DNA from: Listeria cossartiae subsp. cossartiae | Lineage (GTDB): Bacteria > Bacillota > Bacilli > Lactobacillales > Listeriaceae | Length of the DNA stretch: 64,000 bases | Direction: 5' to 3' | Assembly (NCBI RefSeq): GCF_014224155.1 | Contig: NZ_JAASUI010000004.1 | Location: forward strand, 1-64,000 | Part shown: one piece after another, positions 8,662 through 17,556 of the stretch | How positions within the stretch are numbered: the first letter of the stretch is position 1 | How the letters are laid out: each line of letters starts with the position of its first letter | Position numbers and translations under genes: made by a program | Notes under the pieces: generated by a model | Seen by the model: only the letters and a program-made list of their open reading frames with translations | What the model was told of the DNA's origin: nothing | Databases searched by the model: none

Positions 8662-9056
8662 TATTTATCGGCTTCTCCTAGCAGATAACTTTTGCTTATT
8701 ACGTCAATAATATGATCGTAAGTGCTGATACGGTAATGGGTGAAGTCTTGGCTGTTGTAATCAGTTCTTATTTTTACTCGTTCGTTTATTAAATCGGAAT
8801 CCTCAACTATTTCGAAATTGCTTTGGCTGGTTAACCAACTTGAACTCCATTTGCTTTTTTCGTAGGTATCGAGTTCGGTTGATGAGTAGAAAATGAGGCC
8901 TTTAAAAATCATCTTTAGGAAGCTGCTTTCTTCTTCGAGATCAATTTCTATGGTTAATGTGAGTTGGTCAGGGGTTTGGTGCAAACTTGTGAGCCATGTT
9001 TTGTCTCGGCCGTAGATTAGTTGGTTGTTGATTTTTATTGGGTGGGATGTTTCCAT
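8661..9056 (-). CDS. Conserved hypothetical protein
   Basis: 131 residues from the ATG at 9056. A TTG three codons upstream lies only 1 nt from the AGGGGA ribosome-binding site, so the ATG is preferred. I do not recognise the family. The protein is soluble and mixed alpha/beta, with no signal peptide, membrane segment or cysteine motif. It is acidic in the middle and rich in Ser, Thr and Tyr. It stands alone between two terminators, so neighbours give no functional clue. Confidence 0.65.
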   Translation of the reverse strand: METSHPIKINNQLIYGRDKTWLTSLHQTPDQLTLTIEIDLEEESSFLKMIFKGLIFYSSTELDTYEKSKWSSSWLTSQSNFEIVEDSDLINERVKIRTDYNSQDFTHYRISTYDHIIDVISKSYLLGEADK

Positions 9057-9107
9057 TTGATTCAAGTCCCCTATCTGTAATCATTTTTAGTTAATTATCC
9101 CTTAGAA

Positions 9108-9141
9108 AAGAGCACTTTCCTATTGTAGAAAAAGTGCTCTT
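9108..9141 (-). terminator. Terminator of the cyclophilin gene
   Basis: 11-bp perfect stem AAGAGCACTTT / AAAGTGCTCTT just beyond the cyclophilin stop, with a TTCT tail on the minus strand. Confidence 0.75.
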
Positions 9142-9147
9142 CATTCA

Positions 9148-9732
9148 TTACTTAATATTAATCTTCTCAATCACAACATCATTCACTGGTTTGTCTTGCA
9201 TGCCAGTTGGTAGGTTGGCGATTTCGTCTACTACGTCCATGCCTTCGATTACGTGGCCGAAAACTGTATGGCGTCCGTCTAACCACGGGGTTCCGCCTTG
9301 TTTGTAAGCTTCGATAACTTCTACTGGGAAGCCAGCTTGTTCCATTTGGCCAAGCATGTCAGCGGGCATATCTGGTTTTTGAACGATGAAGAATTGGCTG
9401 CCGTTTGTGTTTGGGCCAGCGTTTGCCATGGATAGAGCTCCGCGTAAGTTGAAAGCTTCTGTAGAGAATTCATCTTCAAAAGATTCGCCCCAAATACTTT
9501 CGCCACCAGTACCGCGGCCGTCTGGGTCGCCACCTTGGATCATGAATTCAGGGATGACACGGTGGAAAATAAGGCCATCATAGTAGCCGTTTTTGGAATG
9601 CGTTACAAAGTTTTCTACTGTTTTTGGAGCAATTTCAGGGAACAATTTGATGCGGATAGTTCCGCGATTTGTAATCATTTCTGCTTCGATTTCGTTAGGT
9701 GCCACTTCTTTTGATAATTGTGGGTAAGTCAT
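9148..9732 (-). CDS. Cyclophilin-type peptidyl-prolyl cis-trans isomerase
   Basis: 194 residues, a cytoplasmic PpiB-type cyclophilin that catalyses proline isomerisation during folding. Core signatures: the catalytic Arg in [46 protein letters not shown] and [11 protein letters not shown] family-typical insertion (about 125-150) sits before the final GRHTVFGHV strand. No signal peptide is present, unlike the secreted parvulin foldases of Listeria. A 31-codon gene ends 39 nt upstream on the same strand and may be co-transcribed. Confidence 0.95.
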   Translation of the reverse strand: MTYPQLSKEVAPNEIEAEMITNRGTIRIKLFPEIAPKTVENFVTHSKNGYYDGLIFHRVIPEFMIQGGDPDGRGTGGESIWGESFEDEFSTEAFNLRGALSMANAGPNTNGSQFFIVQKPDMPADMLGQMEQAGFPVEVIEAYKQGGTPWLDGRHTVFGHVIEGMDVVDEIANLPTGMQDKPVNDVVIEKINIK

Positions 9733-9771
9733 ATTGTAAAAACTCCTTCTTTTGTTTTAATTTATTGTTTA

Positions 9772-9867
9772 CTAACGTAGCCAAATAATAAGCAAATTAA
9801 CAACGACAGCAATCAGATACAGTACTAGTATAACAGCTGAAACCCAAATGACAATTTTTTTAACCAA
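9772..9867 (-). CDS. Putative 31-residue single-helix membrane miniprotein
   Basis: A 31-codon frame from a TTG at 9867, with GAAGGA 9 nt upstream. The product has two lysines near the N terminus, one long hydrophobic helix (about residues 5-29) and an Arg end, the pattern of a single-pass membrane miniprotein. It lies between the cyclophilin gene and the divergent MFS gene in what otherwise looks like intergenic DNA. It could be co-transcribed with the cyclophilin. No homolog is recalled. It has the same length as the Listeria stressosome miniprotein Prli42, but the sequence as I remember it is different. Coding status rests on the ribosome-binding site, frame and composition. Confidence 0.5.
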   Translation of the reverse strand: MVKKIVIWVSAVILVLYLIAVVVNLLIIWLR

Positions 9868-9963
9868 AAATGCACATCCTTCACTTTATTTTTCATTCGC
9901 TACCTTTTATTCTATAATGAAAAGGACAGTTTTAACAATAATACGAATAGAGATGATTCTTTT

Positions 9964-11175
9964 ATGACAACTCGAACACGGAATTTGTACATCTTAATGC
10001 TGGCAAACTTGTTGATGTCAGCCAGCATGACAATGATTATGCCGTTTTTATCTCTCTACATCGAAACATTTGGCGATTACAGCAATGCGTATGTGCAAAG
10101 ATGGGCCGGTTATATTTTTGGCGTAACATTTTTAATTGCCTTTATCTTTTCGCCGATTTGGGGGCGGATTGGTGATAAGCATGGGTATAAAGGGATTTTG
10201 ATACTGACTTCGGTCGGTTTGTCGGTTTGTATTTTTTTGATGGGATTTGCGCATTCTGTCACTTACTTGCTGATTTTGCGGATTTTCATGGGAGTTGTAA
10301 CTGGTTTTATTGGTGTGAGTAATGCCTTTATTGCGCGCCAAACGCCTCGGAATGAAGCTGGGAAAATTCTCGGTACGCTTCAACTTGGTGGTGTGACTGG
10401 TATGCTTTTCGGTCCGTTGATTGGTGGCGCGATGGCGGATTTATTCGGTTTTAAGGATACATTTACGATTACGGGGATTGCGATGATGGTCGCGGCTTTG
10501 ATTGTCGCTTTTGGTGTCAAAGAAATTCGGACTGAGGAGCAAAAAGAAGCGGCCAAAGTGGTCTATTCTCGTCGTGCGGTATTGAAACAAATTTTCACGC
10601 TGCGAGTTCTGTTTACGGTCATGGTCATTACTGCGTTGATTCAAATTGCGAACTTTAGTGTTCAGCCACTGCTTGCGCTTTATGTAGGAGATATGACAAA
10701 ATCGGATAATATTGCGTTCTTGTCGGGGCTGGCTTTTTCCGCAACTGGATTTGGTAATTTAGTGATGACGCGGAAATGGGGGCAGCTCGGCGACAAATAT
10801 GGGTATGAGAAAATACTGAATATCTTGTTGATTATGGCGGCAGTTTTTGTCATTCCGCAAGCTTTCGCGACCAATCTTTGGGTATTTATCTTCTTCCGCT
10901 TTTTATTCGGGATTGCGATTGGTGGGATGGTGCCTTGTACGACGGCGTATATCCGGCTTGCCGCTCCTGGAGTTATGCAAGGTGAGATGCTAGGTTACAA
11001 TCAAAGTGCTCGTTTTCTAGGCAATGTGATTGGACCGATTCTTGGTGGGACGCTCGCTGGTTTCACAGGAATCCCGAGCGTGTTCTTATTTATGAGTTTT
11101 ATGTTTCTTGTGGCGTTTTTCATTTTGCTTTATGCGCTTCGTTCCGACCGAAAACGGCATGTGAACGTCGATTAA
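9964..11175 (+). CDS. MFS multidrug-type efflux transporter
   Basis: 403 residues with about 12 hydrophobic helices, a cytoplasmic-membrane proton antiporter. The MFS motif A equivalent is the loop GRIGDKHGYK after helix 2. Motif C-like Gly-rich helix 5 (GVTGMLFGPLIGGAMAD) is typical of drug/H+ antiporters, and GQLGDKYGYE is its repeat in the second half. The start ATG has only a weak ribosome-binding site. It is monocistronic and ends in a terminator. Substrates cannot be predicted. Confidence 0.88.
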   Translation: MTTRTRNLYILMLANLLMSASMTMIMPFLSLYIETFGDYSNAYVQRWAGYIFGVTFLIAFIFSPIWGRIGDKHGYKGILILTSVGLSVCIFLMGFAHSVTYLLILRIFMGVVTGFIGVSNAFIARQTPRNEAGKILGTLQLGGVTGMLFGPLIGGAMADLFGFKDTFTITGIAMMVAALIVAFGVKEIRTEEQKEAAKVVYSRRAVLKQIFTLRVLFTVMVITALIQIANFSVQPLLALYVGDMTKSDNIAFLSGLAFSATGFGNLVMTRKWGQLGDKYGYEKILNILLIMAAVFVIPQAFATNLWVFIFFRFLFGIAIGGMVPCTTAYIRLAAPGVMQGEMLGYNQSARFLGNVIGPILGGTLAGFTGIPSVFLFMSFMFLVAFFILLYALRSDRKRHVNVD

Positions 11176-11180
11176 ACTTT

Positions 11181-11219
11181 CTCAAACCTGAGATTTTTCT
11201 TGGGTTTGTTTTTTTGTTC
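11181..11219 (+). terminator. Terminator of the MFS gene
   Basis: CAAACC / GGTTTG stem followed by GTTTTTTTG, directly after the MFS stop codon. Confidence 0.7.
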
Positions 11220-11301
11220 TTCCTATTTAACTGTTTTTTAAATTTGCGTAAATTGATTTATAAAGTTAAGTTTCCTGCCTTTTTTTCAGATAAAAAAGTA
11301 T

Positions 11302-11518
11302 GTTATAATAAAAAATATAAAAGTACGGCGTTTATTTGGGTACTCGTGAATAGTAAGGTTGTTGAAATTTGATGAGTTAGCCTGATTTTCTAGAATTTTA
11401 GTTATGGCTATGTTTCATTAAATGTAAGTACTTGCTTAAAAAATAATGGTTTCCTGTTTTTATTTTCACATTTCCAGGATGAGTTTCCGTATAAAAATTC
11501 TTCGAGGAGGAGCCGATT
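11302..11518 (+). promoter_or_regulatory. Extended -10 promoter and long leader of the mrp operon
   Basis: TGTTATAAT (TATAAT at 11304-11309, TG at 11301-11302) gives a predicted start near 11316 and an untranslated leader of about 200 nt before mrpA. The leader is AT-rich and contains small inverted segments, such as TTAGCC/GGCTA around 11370-11420. No Na+, c-di-AMP or other riboswitch consensus was recognised. Nothing else is visible between the MFS gene and mrpA. Confidence 0.5.
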
Positions 11519-13927
11519 TTGTCATTTCTTCATCTAGCAATTGTTCTGCCATTTATTGTGGCGCTGCTAATTCCACTTTTTTACCGGTGGACGAAACAAG
11601 TTCATACTGGCTGGTTAGTACTTCCAATTCCAGTGATTTTGTTTATTTACTTCTTAACATTTATTCCAAAAACGATGGACGGGGCTACGATTGTTTCCAT
11701 GCCTTGGATTCCGCGACTTGGGATTAATTTTACAGTAGTAGTAGATGGGCTTAGTTTGCTGTTTGCGCTACTTATTACTGGGATTGGTTCGCTCGTTACC
11801 TTCTACTCTATTTATTATTTAGGGAAAAAGAAAGAACGACTTAGCAATTTCTATACATTTTTATTTATTTTTATGACGGCAATGCTTGGGGTTGTCTTGA
11901 GTGATAACTTGATTGTGCTGTATCTGTTCTGGGAGCTAACTTCGATTAGTTCGTTCTTATTGATTGGGTATTGGTATCATCGTGAGCGTTCGCGTTACGG
12001 GGCTCGTAAGTCAATGATGATTACGGTTTTCGGCGGATTAATGATGCTTGGCGGATTTATTTTGCTGCATATTATGAGCGATTCATTTTCTATCCGGGCG
12101 ATTATTCGTGATGCGGATGTGATTAGTAATAATAGCTTATTCATTCCCGCGATGATTCTTGTCTTGCTCGGCGCATTTACGAAATCTGCGCAAGTTCCGT
12201 TTCATATTTGGCTGCCGGATGCGATGGAAGCACCTACTCCGGTTAGTGCCTATCTTCACTCGGCTACGATGGTTAAAGCTGGGATTTATATTGTGGCTCG
12301 GTTTACGCCACTGTTCGCGAGTTCGGGTGTCTGGTTTTGGACGGTTTCACTCGTTGGGATTACGACCCTTTTCTGGGGTTCACTTAATGCCACGAAGAAA
12401 AATGATTTAAAAGCGATTTTGGCTTATTCCACGATTAGTCAGCTCGGCCTCATCATGGCGCTTCTTGGTGTCGGGGCTGCCTCGCTTCACTTTGATACGC
12501 TCAGTGATGATATTTATGTGATGGCGATTGTCGCGGCTGTGTTCCATCTATTTAATCACGCAACATTTAAAGGTAGCTTGTTTATGATGGTTGGGATTGT
12601 CGATCACGAAACTGGCACGCGGGATATTAGACGGCTTGGTGGTTTAATGCGAATTATGCCAATTACGGCGACGATTGCGTTTATCGGAACGTTCGCGATG
12701 GCTGGGATTCCACCTTTTAATGGCTTTTTAAGTAAAGAAATGTTTTTTGAAAGCATGGTAAATATTACGCAATTGCAATTGTTTGATGCAAGTACTTGGG
12801 GCGTTCTGCTCCCAGTTGTCGCATGGGTTGCCAGCGTGTTTACGTTTGTTTATAGCATGATTATTTTCTTCAAAACGTTTACTGGAAAAGTGAAACCTTA
12901 CTTATTACCGAAAAAACCACATGAAGCACCATTCGGACTGCTTTTACCACCGATTATTTTATCGATTTTCGTGGTTGGGATTGGTCTTTTCCCTAATTTA
13001 ATTGCAGAGCCGATTTTGGAACCTGCTGTAAGAGCGATTGTTCCTGGACTCTCAACTGATTTTTCGATTCATATTAGTTTATGGCACGGATTTACGCCAG
13101 CCTTATTAATGACGTTTGGCGTTGTGGCAGTTGGAATTGTCTTGTTCCTTACACATAAATACTGGAAACCTTGGATTACAACCCGTGTTCCAAAAGCACT
13201 GCGAATTGGGAAAACGTATGATAATGGGATGTATTATTTGGAACAAGGTTCGTACCGAATGACAATGTTTATTATGACTGGTTGGCTCCGGACTTACTTG
13301 AATTATATGTTATCAGCCTTTATTTTGATGATGGCTTCGGTCATGATTTTCACGCAGGCACTTGATTTCAATTTTTCGAGTATGACGAAAGTGACGGTTG
13401 TTGATTTTGTTTTAGCGGCAGTAATTTTAGTGACGTTGGTTGGGATTGTCTTTTCCAAGTCGCGAATTACTTCGATTATTTTACTTGGAGCAATGGGATA
13501 TACAATTAGTATTTTCTTCGTTATCTCTAGAGCGCCTGACCTTGCTTTGACGCAACTTATTATTGAAACTATTTCCGTTGTGCTTTATCTACTTGTGTTT
13601 TATCACCTTCCTCAGTTTAGTAATATTGAGGAAAAGCCGAAATGGTTATCAATGAAGACATTTTTGAGTATCGGGGTTGGTGTGATTATCACGCTCGTTT
13701 CCCTTTCAGCGTATAATACGACATTTTATGATTCGATTTCGAAATACTATGTGGATAATGCGTACGTGGAAGCAGCGGGACGAAATATTGTTAATGTTAT
13801 CTTAGTGGATTTCCGTGGCTTTGATACGATGTTCGAAACGGCTGTACTTTCGATTGCGGCGATTGGAATATACGCGATGATTAAATTACGACTGACGAAA
13901 CGAGGTGAGAATGATGAAAACGAATGA
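11519..13927 (+). CDS. mrpA: Mrp Na+/H+ antiporter subunit A
   Basis: 802 residues, the large subunit of the multisubunit Mrp cation/proton antiporter, related to NuoL of complex I. About 20 membrane helices. The central proton-translocation region contains WLPDAMEAPTPVSAYLHSATMVKAG, the hallmark of NuoL/MrpA proteins, and KNDLKAILAYSTISQLG. The C-terminal part (about 600-800) carries the MrpA-specific extension. Start is a TTG at 11519 with a strong GAGGAGGAG upstream. First gene of mrpABCDEFG; its stop overlaps mrpB. The system expels Na+ and supports pH homeostasis and salt tolerance. Confidence 0.96.
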   Translation: MSFLHLAIVLPFIVALLIPLFYRWTKQVHTGWLVLPIPVILFIYFLTFIPKTMDGATIVSMPWIPRLGINFTVVVDGLSLLFALLITGIGSLVTFYSIYYLGKKKERLSNFYTFLFIFMTAMLGVVLSDNLIVLYLFWELTSISSFLLIGYWYHRERSRYGARKSMMITVFGGLMMLGGFILLHIMSDSFSIRAIIRDADVISNNSLFIPAMILVLLGAFTKSAQVPFHIWLPDAMEAPTPVSAYLHSATMVKAGIYIVARFTPLFASSGVWFWTVSLVGITTLFWGSLNATKKNDLKAILAYSTISQLGLIMALLGVGAASLHFDTLSDDIYVMAIVAAVFHLFNHATFKGSLFMMVGIVDHETGTRDIRRLGGLMRIMPITATIAFIGTFAMAGIPPFNGFLSKEMFFESMVNITQLQLFDASTWGVLLPVVAWVASVFTFVYSMIIFFKTFTGKVKPYLLPKKPHEAPFGLLLPPIILSIFVVGIGLFPNLIAEPILEPAVRAIVPGLSTDFSIHISLWHGFTPALLMTFGVVAVGIVLFLTHKYWKPWITTRVPKALRIGKTYDNGMYYLEQGSYRMTMFIMTGWLRTYLNYMLSAFILMMASVMIFTQALDFNFSSMTKVTVVDFVLAAVILVTLVGIVFSKSRITSIILLGAMGYTISIFFVISRAPDLALTQLIIETISVVLYLLVFYHLPQFSNIEEKPKWLSMKTFLSIGVGVIITLVSLSAYNTTFYDSISKYYVDNAYVEAAGRNIVNVILVDFRGFDTMFETAVLSIAAIGIYAMIKLRLTKRGENDENE

Positions 13928-14336
13928 CGTTCTACTGAGAAATGTAACGAAAGTAGTAGCTTTCATTATTTTCTTATTCTCGCTCCATTTATTCTTTGCA
14001 GGACATTATAATCCTGGCGGCGGGTTTGTGGCTGGACTTACAACGGCTGGCGCAATTACATTAACACTACTTGCTTATGATACAAAAACAGTTGCTAGTA
14101 TGCTTAATATCAATACGATTATGCTTACTGGAGTTGGGCTTGTATTCGCCCTCGGTACTGGGATGATTGGGATTTTTACGGGCGACCCTTTCTTAACGCA
14201 TAAATTTGGTCATGTTGATTTGCCCATTTTAGGAGATACTGCGTTACACACGGCGACTTTGTTTGATCTTGGGGTTTACTTAGTTGTTGTCGGTGTAACA
14301 CTTACGATAATTCAAACGATTGGGGAGAGTGACTGA
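13914..14336 (+). CDS. mrpB: Mrp antiporter subunit B
   Basis: 140 residues with four predicted helices. ATG at 13914 is chosen because GAGGTGAG ends about 5 nt before it; an upstream GTG and an ATG lie inside or too near that site. It overlaps the mrpA end by 14 nt, so coupling is likely. The string HYNPGGGFVAG is a family hallmark. It is an integral subunit of the Mrp complex, needed for assembly. Confidence 0.93.
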   Translation: MKTNDVLLRNVTKVVAFIIFLFSLHLFFAGHYNPGGGFVAGLTTAGAITLTLLAYDTKTVASMLNINTIMLTGVGLVFALGTGMIGIFTGDPFLTHKFGHVDLPILGDTALHTATLFDLGVYLVVVGVTLTIIQTIGESD

Positions 14337-14683
14337 TGGAACTATTAATGTCTATATTAATCGGCTTGATTTTTGCCGCTGCGGTTTACTTAATTCTCTC
14401 TAAAAGTTTGCTACGGATTATTATTGGAACGGCTGTCCTAAGTCACGGTGTCAATTTGCTTGTACTTACGATGGGCGGTTTGAAAAAAGGGCGTGTGCCG
14501 ATTCTTGGTACGCCGGGGTCAGGAACATACAATGACCCCCTTCCACAAGCACTTATTTTGACTGCGATTGTTATAAGCTTTGGTGTAACTGCCTTTTTCC
14601 TTGTTCTTGCTTATAGAGCGTATCAGGAGCTTGATAGCGAGAGTGTATCCAAGACGAGAGGACATGAAGCCGATGATGAATAA
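14336..14683 (+). CDS. mrpC: Mrp antiporter subunit C (NuoK-like)
   Basis: 115 residues with three membrane helices, homologous to NuoK of complex I. The start ATG overlaps the mrpB stop (TGATG). LILTAIVISFGVTAF is the conserved third helix that in NuoK/MrpC lines the proton path. A short polar tail follows. It overlaps the start of mrpD. Confidence 0.94.
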   Translation: MELLMSILIGLIFAAAVYLILSKSLLRIIIGTAVLSHGVNLLVLTMGGLKKGRVPILGTPGSGTYNDPLPQALILTAIVISFGVTAFFLVLAYRAYQELDSESVSKTRGHEADDE

Positions 14684-16160
14684 TATAATTTTAATGCCGA
14701 TATTGATACCTTTCCTTGGAGCAATTACGTTAATGCTACTGCCAAAACGAGTCATCGTTCAACGGGTATTCGCCCTTATTTTTAGTGGCATCTTGGTTGT
14801 GGCAAACCTCTTCCTTGTGTTTTATATTCGCGAAAATGGAATTACGACCTTGAATATTGGTAACTGGGCAGCTCCTTTTGGGATTACGATGGTTGGTGAT
14901 ATGCTAGCTGTCTTGCTTACAGCTACAACGAGTATTGTTTTATTCTGCGTGATTCTTTATTCTTTTTATACGATTGGGAAACCGCGGGAGAAATTTCTTT
15001 ATTATCCAGCGATTCTCTTTATGATCGTTGGGGTAAATGGTTCGTTTTTAACTGGTGATATTTTTAATATGTTTGTGTTCTTTGAAGTTATGCTGATGGC
15101 GTCTTATGTGTTACTTGTCATTGGTGGGACACAGATTCAACTTAAAGCAACGATTAAATATTTGCTGATTAATGTTGTTGGTTCCGGATTTTTCGTTGTG
15201 GCGATTGCGCTACTTTATTCGATGATTGGAACGCTTAACATGGCAGATATTTCGCAAAAAATTACGGACTTAAATGGCGCGAATACTGGAATGATAAGCG
15301 TTGTCGCGGTTCTGTTCTTGTTTGTATTCGGACTGAAAGCAGGATTATTCCCGCTTTACTTCTGGCTTCCAGGGTCTTACTTTGCTCCGCCGATTCCGGT
15401 GCTTGCTTTGTTCGGTGGACTTCTGACAAAAGTTGGGGTTTACGCGATTATTCGGACATATACGCTATTCTTTAGTTCACTGACTGACTTTGTTGTTCCG
15501 CTGCTTGGGATTCTCGCGATAGTGACGATTATACTTGGTGTTATTGGGGCAATTAGTTATTATGATATGAAAACAATCGTGATTTACAATATTATGATTG
15601 CGATTGGTGTTATTTTATTCAGTGTTTCGATCATGACACGCGAATCGATGACTGGTGCTGTGTTTTACTTAATTCACGATATGATTATCAAAGCCGCCCT
15701 CTTCCTTATTGTTGGGATTGTGATGGCGATTACGGGATACTCTAGCGTGAAAAAATTCAGCGGATTGATGAGCGTGAAGCCTTCGCTCGGTTGGATTTTC
15801 TTCATTGCTACTCTTGGTCTTGCAGGAATTCCACCACTTAGCGGATTTATCGGAAAACTGCTGATTGTTGAAGGAGCTTTCTCAGCTGGTCAAATGGTCG
15901 GCGGAATCATCATTTTACTATCCAGTTTATTCGTCCTTATGTCTTTAATCAAAGTCTTTACAAAAGGCTTTTGGGGCGAGAAAAAAGGCGTATTCAATTT
16001 ACAAATTCCGTATAAAAAAATGCTTGTGCCGGTAGTTATTCTACTTGCGATTTCAATTGGTTATGGTGTGTTCAGTAATGCAATTTATCCGTTTATTGAA
16101 CAGGCGGTTGACCCACTTGTTGACCCTTCTGTTTATATCCATGCGGTGATAAAGGAGTGA
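14673..16160 (+). CDS. mrpD: Mrp antiporter subunit D
   Basis: 495 residues, matching the usual MrpD length with the ATG at 14673 (GAGAGGA 10 nt upstream). The frame is open further upstream inside mrpC but has no better site. It is a NuoM/NuoN-like subunit with about 14 helices. Signatures include the helix-5 glutamate in NMFVFFEVMLMASYVLL, LKAGLFPLYFWLPGSYFAPP and the later GIPPLSGFIGK. It forms the second proton-translocating antiporter-like module. Confidence 0.95.
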   Translation: MMNNIILMPILIPFLGAITLMLLPKRVIVQRVFALIFSGILVVANLFLVFYIRENGITTLNIGNWAAPFGITMVGDMLAVLLTATTSIVLFCVILYSFYTIGKPREKFLYYPAILFMIVGVNGSFLTGDIFNMFVFFEVMLMASYVLLVIGGTQIQLKATIKYLLINVVGSGFFVVAIALLYSMIGTLNMADISQKITDLNGANTGMISVVAVLFLFVFGLKAGLFPLYFWLPGSYFAPPIPVLALFGGLLTKVGVYAIIRTYTLFFSSLTDFVVPLLGILAIVTIILGVIGAISYYDMKTIVIYNIMIAIGVILFSVSIMTRESMTGAVFYLIHDMIIKAALFLIVGIVMAITGYSSVKKFSGLMSVKPSLGWIFFIATLGLAGIPPLSGFIGKLLIVEGAFSAGQMVGGIIILLSSLFVLMSLIKVFTKGFWGEKKGVFNLQIPYKKMLVPVVILLAISIGYGVFSNAIYPFIEQAVDPLVDPSVYIHAVIKE

Positions 16161-16166
16161 TAAAAG

Positions 16167-16646
16167 ATGGCTTTTCAACTTATTCTTAATATAATACTTG
16201 CTTGTTTGTGGATGTTTTTGGAGTCATCGTTTAGTTTTGCAACATTTATCATCGGCTTTATCATCGGGATATTCTTGCTATTCTTTATGCGACGTTTCCT
16301 CGGGTCGAGATTTTATCTTTTCCGGTTATTTGCCCTTATCAAACTGGTTTTCCGCTTTTTACATGATTTAATTGTTTCTACGGTTCATGTAAGTCGGATT
16401 GTTTTAAAGAAAGATATGAACATTCGACCGGGGATTTTCAGATATGATACGACGCTTGAGACGGACTGGGAAGTGACAATGCTCGCTTTACTGATTACAT
16501 TAACGCCCGGAACGCTTTCGATTGATATTTCGGATGATTATAAAGCAATCTATGTTCATTCGCTCCACGTTCCAAATATCGAAGAAGAAATTGCGACGAT
16601 TCGTAAGTCTTATGAAGGCGCGATTATGGAGGTGTTCCACGGATGA
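16167..16646 (+). CDS. mrpE: Mrp antiporter subunit E
   Basis: 159 residues with two or three N-terminal helices and a soluble C-terminal domain containing TLTPGTLSIDI, the conserved MrpE motif. AAGGAG precedes the ATG. Its last codons overlap mrpF by 4 nt (ATGA). An accessory subunit of the Mrp complex. Confidence 0.94.
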   Translation: MAFQLILNIILACLWMFLESSFSFATFIIGFIIGIFLLFFMRRFLGSRFYLFRLFALIKLVFRFLHDLIVSTVHVSRIVLKKDMNIRPGIFRYDTTLETDWEVTMLALLITLTPGTLSIDISDDYKAIYVHSLHVPNIEEEIATIRKSYEGAIMEVFHG

Positions 16647-16930
16647 TTATTCAAATCGCTTTATCCATTGGTTTACTTCTCTATTCGATTTCAACTTTCT
16701 TATATCTTTACCGAATTTTAAAAGGACCAACTACTTCTGACAAAGTGGTAGCGCTAGATTCTATCGGGATGAACTTGGTGGCAATTGTTGCCCTACTTTC
16801 GATGTTTTATGATACACATGCCTTTTTGGATGTTATTTTGCTTATTGCGCTTCTGGCGTTTATTGGAACGGTTTCCTTTGCCAAATTTATTGAGAAAGGA
16901 AAGGTGATTGATCGTGAACGTGATAATTGA
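16643..16930 (+). CDS. mrpF: Mrp antiporter subunit F
   Basis: 95 residues with three helices. The conserved string RILKGPTTSDKVVALDS is characteristic of MrpF/PhaF. Overlaps mrpE by 4 nt and mrpG by 17 nt. In complex-I-like Mrp structures this small subunit lies near the sodium path. Confidence 0.94.
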   Translation: MIIQIALSIGLLLYSISTFLYLYRILKGPTTSDKVVALDSIGMNLVAIVALLSMFYDTHAFLDVILLIALLAFIGTVSFAKFIEKGKVIDRERDN

Positions 16931-17507
16931 GATTATTATTTCTGTGATGATTTTAATCGGCGGTTTGCTTAGTATTCTTGCGGCAATTGGTGTTATTCGC
17001 TTGCCTGACGTATACACTAGAACGCATGCTGCCGGAATTAGTAATACATTTGGCGTTAGCTTGCTTCTATTTGCGACGGTTGGTTACTTTTTCCACTCAG
17101 GTGAAGGTTTTAATGCGCGAGTACTTCTGGCGGTATTGTTTATTTTCTTAACAACGCCAGTAGCTTCTCACCTAATTAACCGGGCTGCTTATGATACCGG
17201 GGTTCCACTAGCGATTCGAATTCGTGACCAATTGCGTTCAGTGAAAAAAGACGATATCAAGAAAAAGAAAAGTCTTATTATTCGCCAAGAACAAATTGAA
17301 AAAGCGCGTCAAGAGCGTGAAGAATTGGAAGAGCGAATGGAATGGGAACGACGCGAAGAAAAAATTGATGAGCGTGAAGATCAAGAAGAACAAGAACGTG
17401 AACGCGAGGAACAAACAATTGAAGAACAGTCTGATGATTCCGAGCATGAAATCATCGAACAGGATGAAAGTGAAACAGAATCAGACGACGATAAAACAGA
17501 GAAATAA
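16914..17507 (+). CDS. mrpG: Mrp antiporter subunit G with an unusual charged C-terminal tail
   Basis: 197 residues from the GTG at 16914 (AAAGG about 9 nt upstream; a TTG two codons earlier is too close). The first ~110 residues are a normal MrpG with three helices and GVIRLPDVYTRTHAAG. Beyond these, about 85 extra residues form a highly charged Glu/Arg/Lys/Gln tail (about 110-175, probably a coiled coil) ending in an acidic Asp/Glu/Ser segment. MrpG proteins are usually about 110-130 residues, so the tail is an addition. It may be a cytoplasmic interaction or regulatory domain; its role is unknown. Confidence 0.9.
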   Translation: MNVIIEIIISVMILIGGLLSILAAIGVIRLPDVYTRTHAAGISNTFGVSLLLFATVGYFFHSGEGFNARVLLAVLFIFLTTPVASHLINRAAYDTGVPLAIRIRDQLRSVKKDDIKKKKSLIIRQEQIEKARQEREELEERMEWERREEKIDEREDQEEQEREREEQTIEEQSDDSEHEIIEQDESETESDDDKTEK

Positions 17508-17510
17508 AAG

Positions 17511-17556
17511 AAGCATGGCGCGAGTTGATATTTTAAACTCTGCCATGCTTTTTATT
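17511..17556. terminator. Terminator of the mrp operon
   Basis: AGCATGGC / GCCATGCT stem (17512-17519 with 17542-17549) followed by TTTTTATTTT. It ends inside the 3' end of the convergent thioesterase gene. Confidence 0.8.

Noticed and set aside
12159..12410. Frames inside mrpA, suf, hup and other long genes
   Set aside because: Shadows of real coding regions in other frames, with no ribosome-binding site or family signature.
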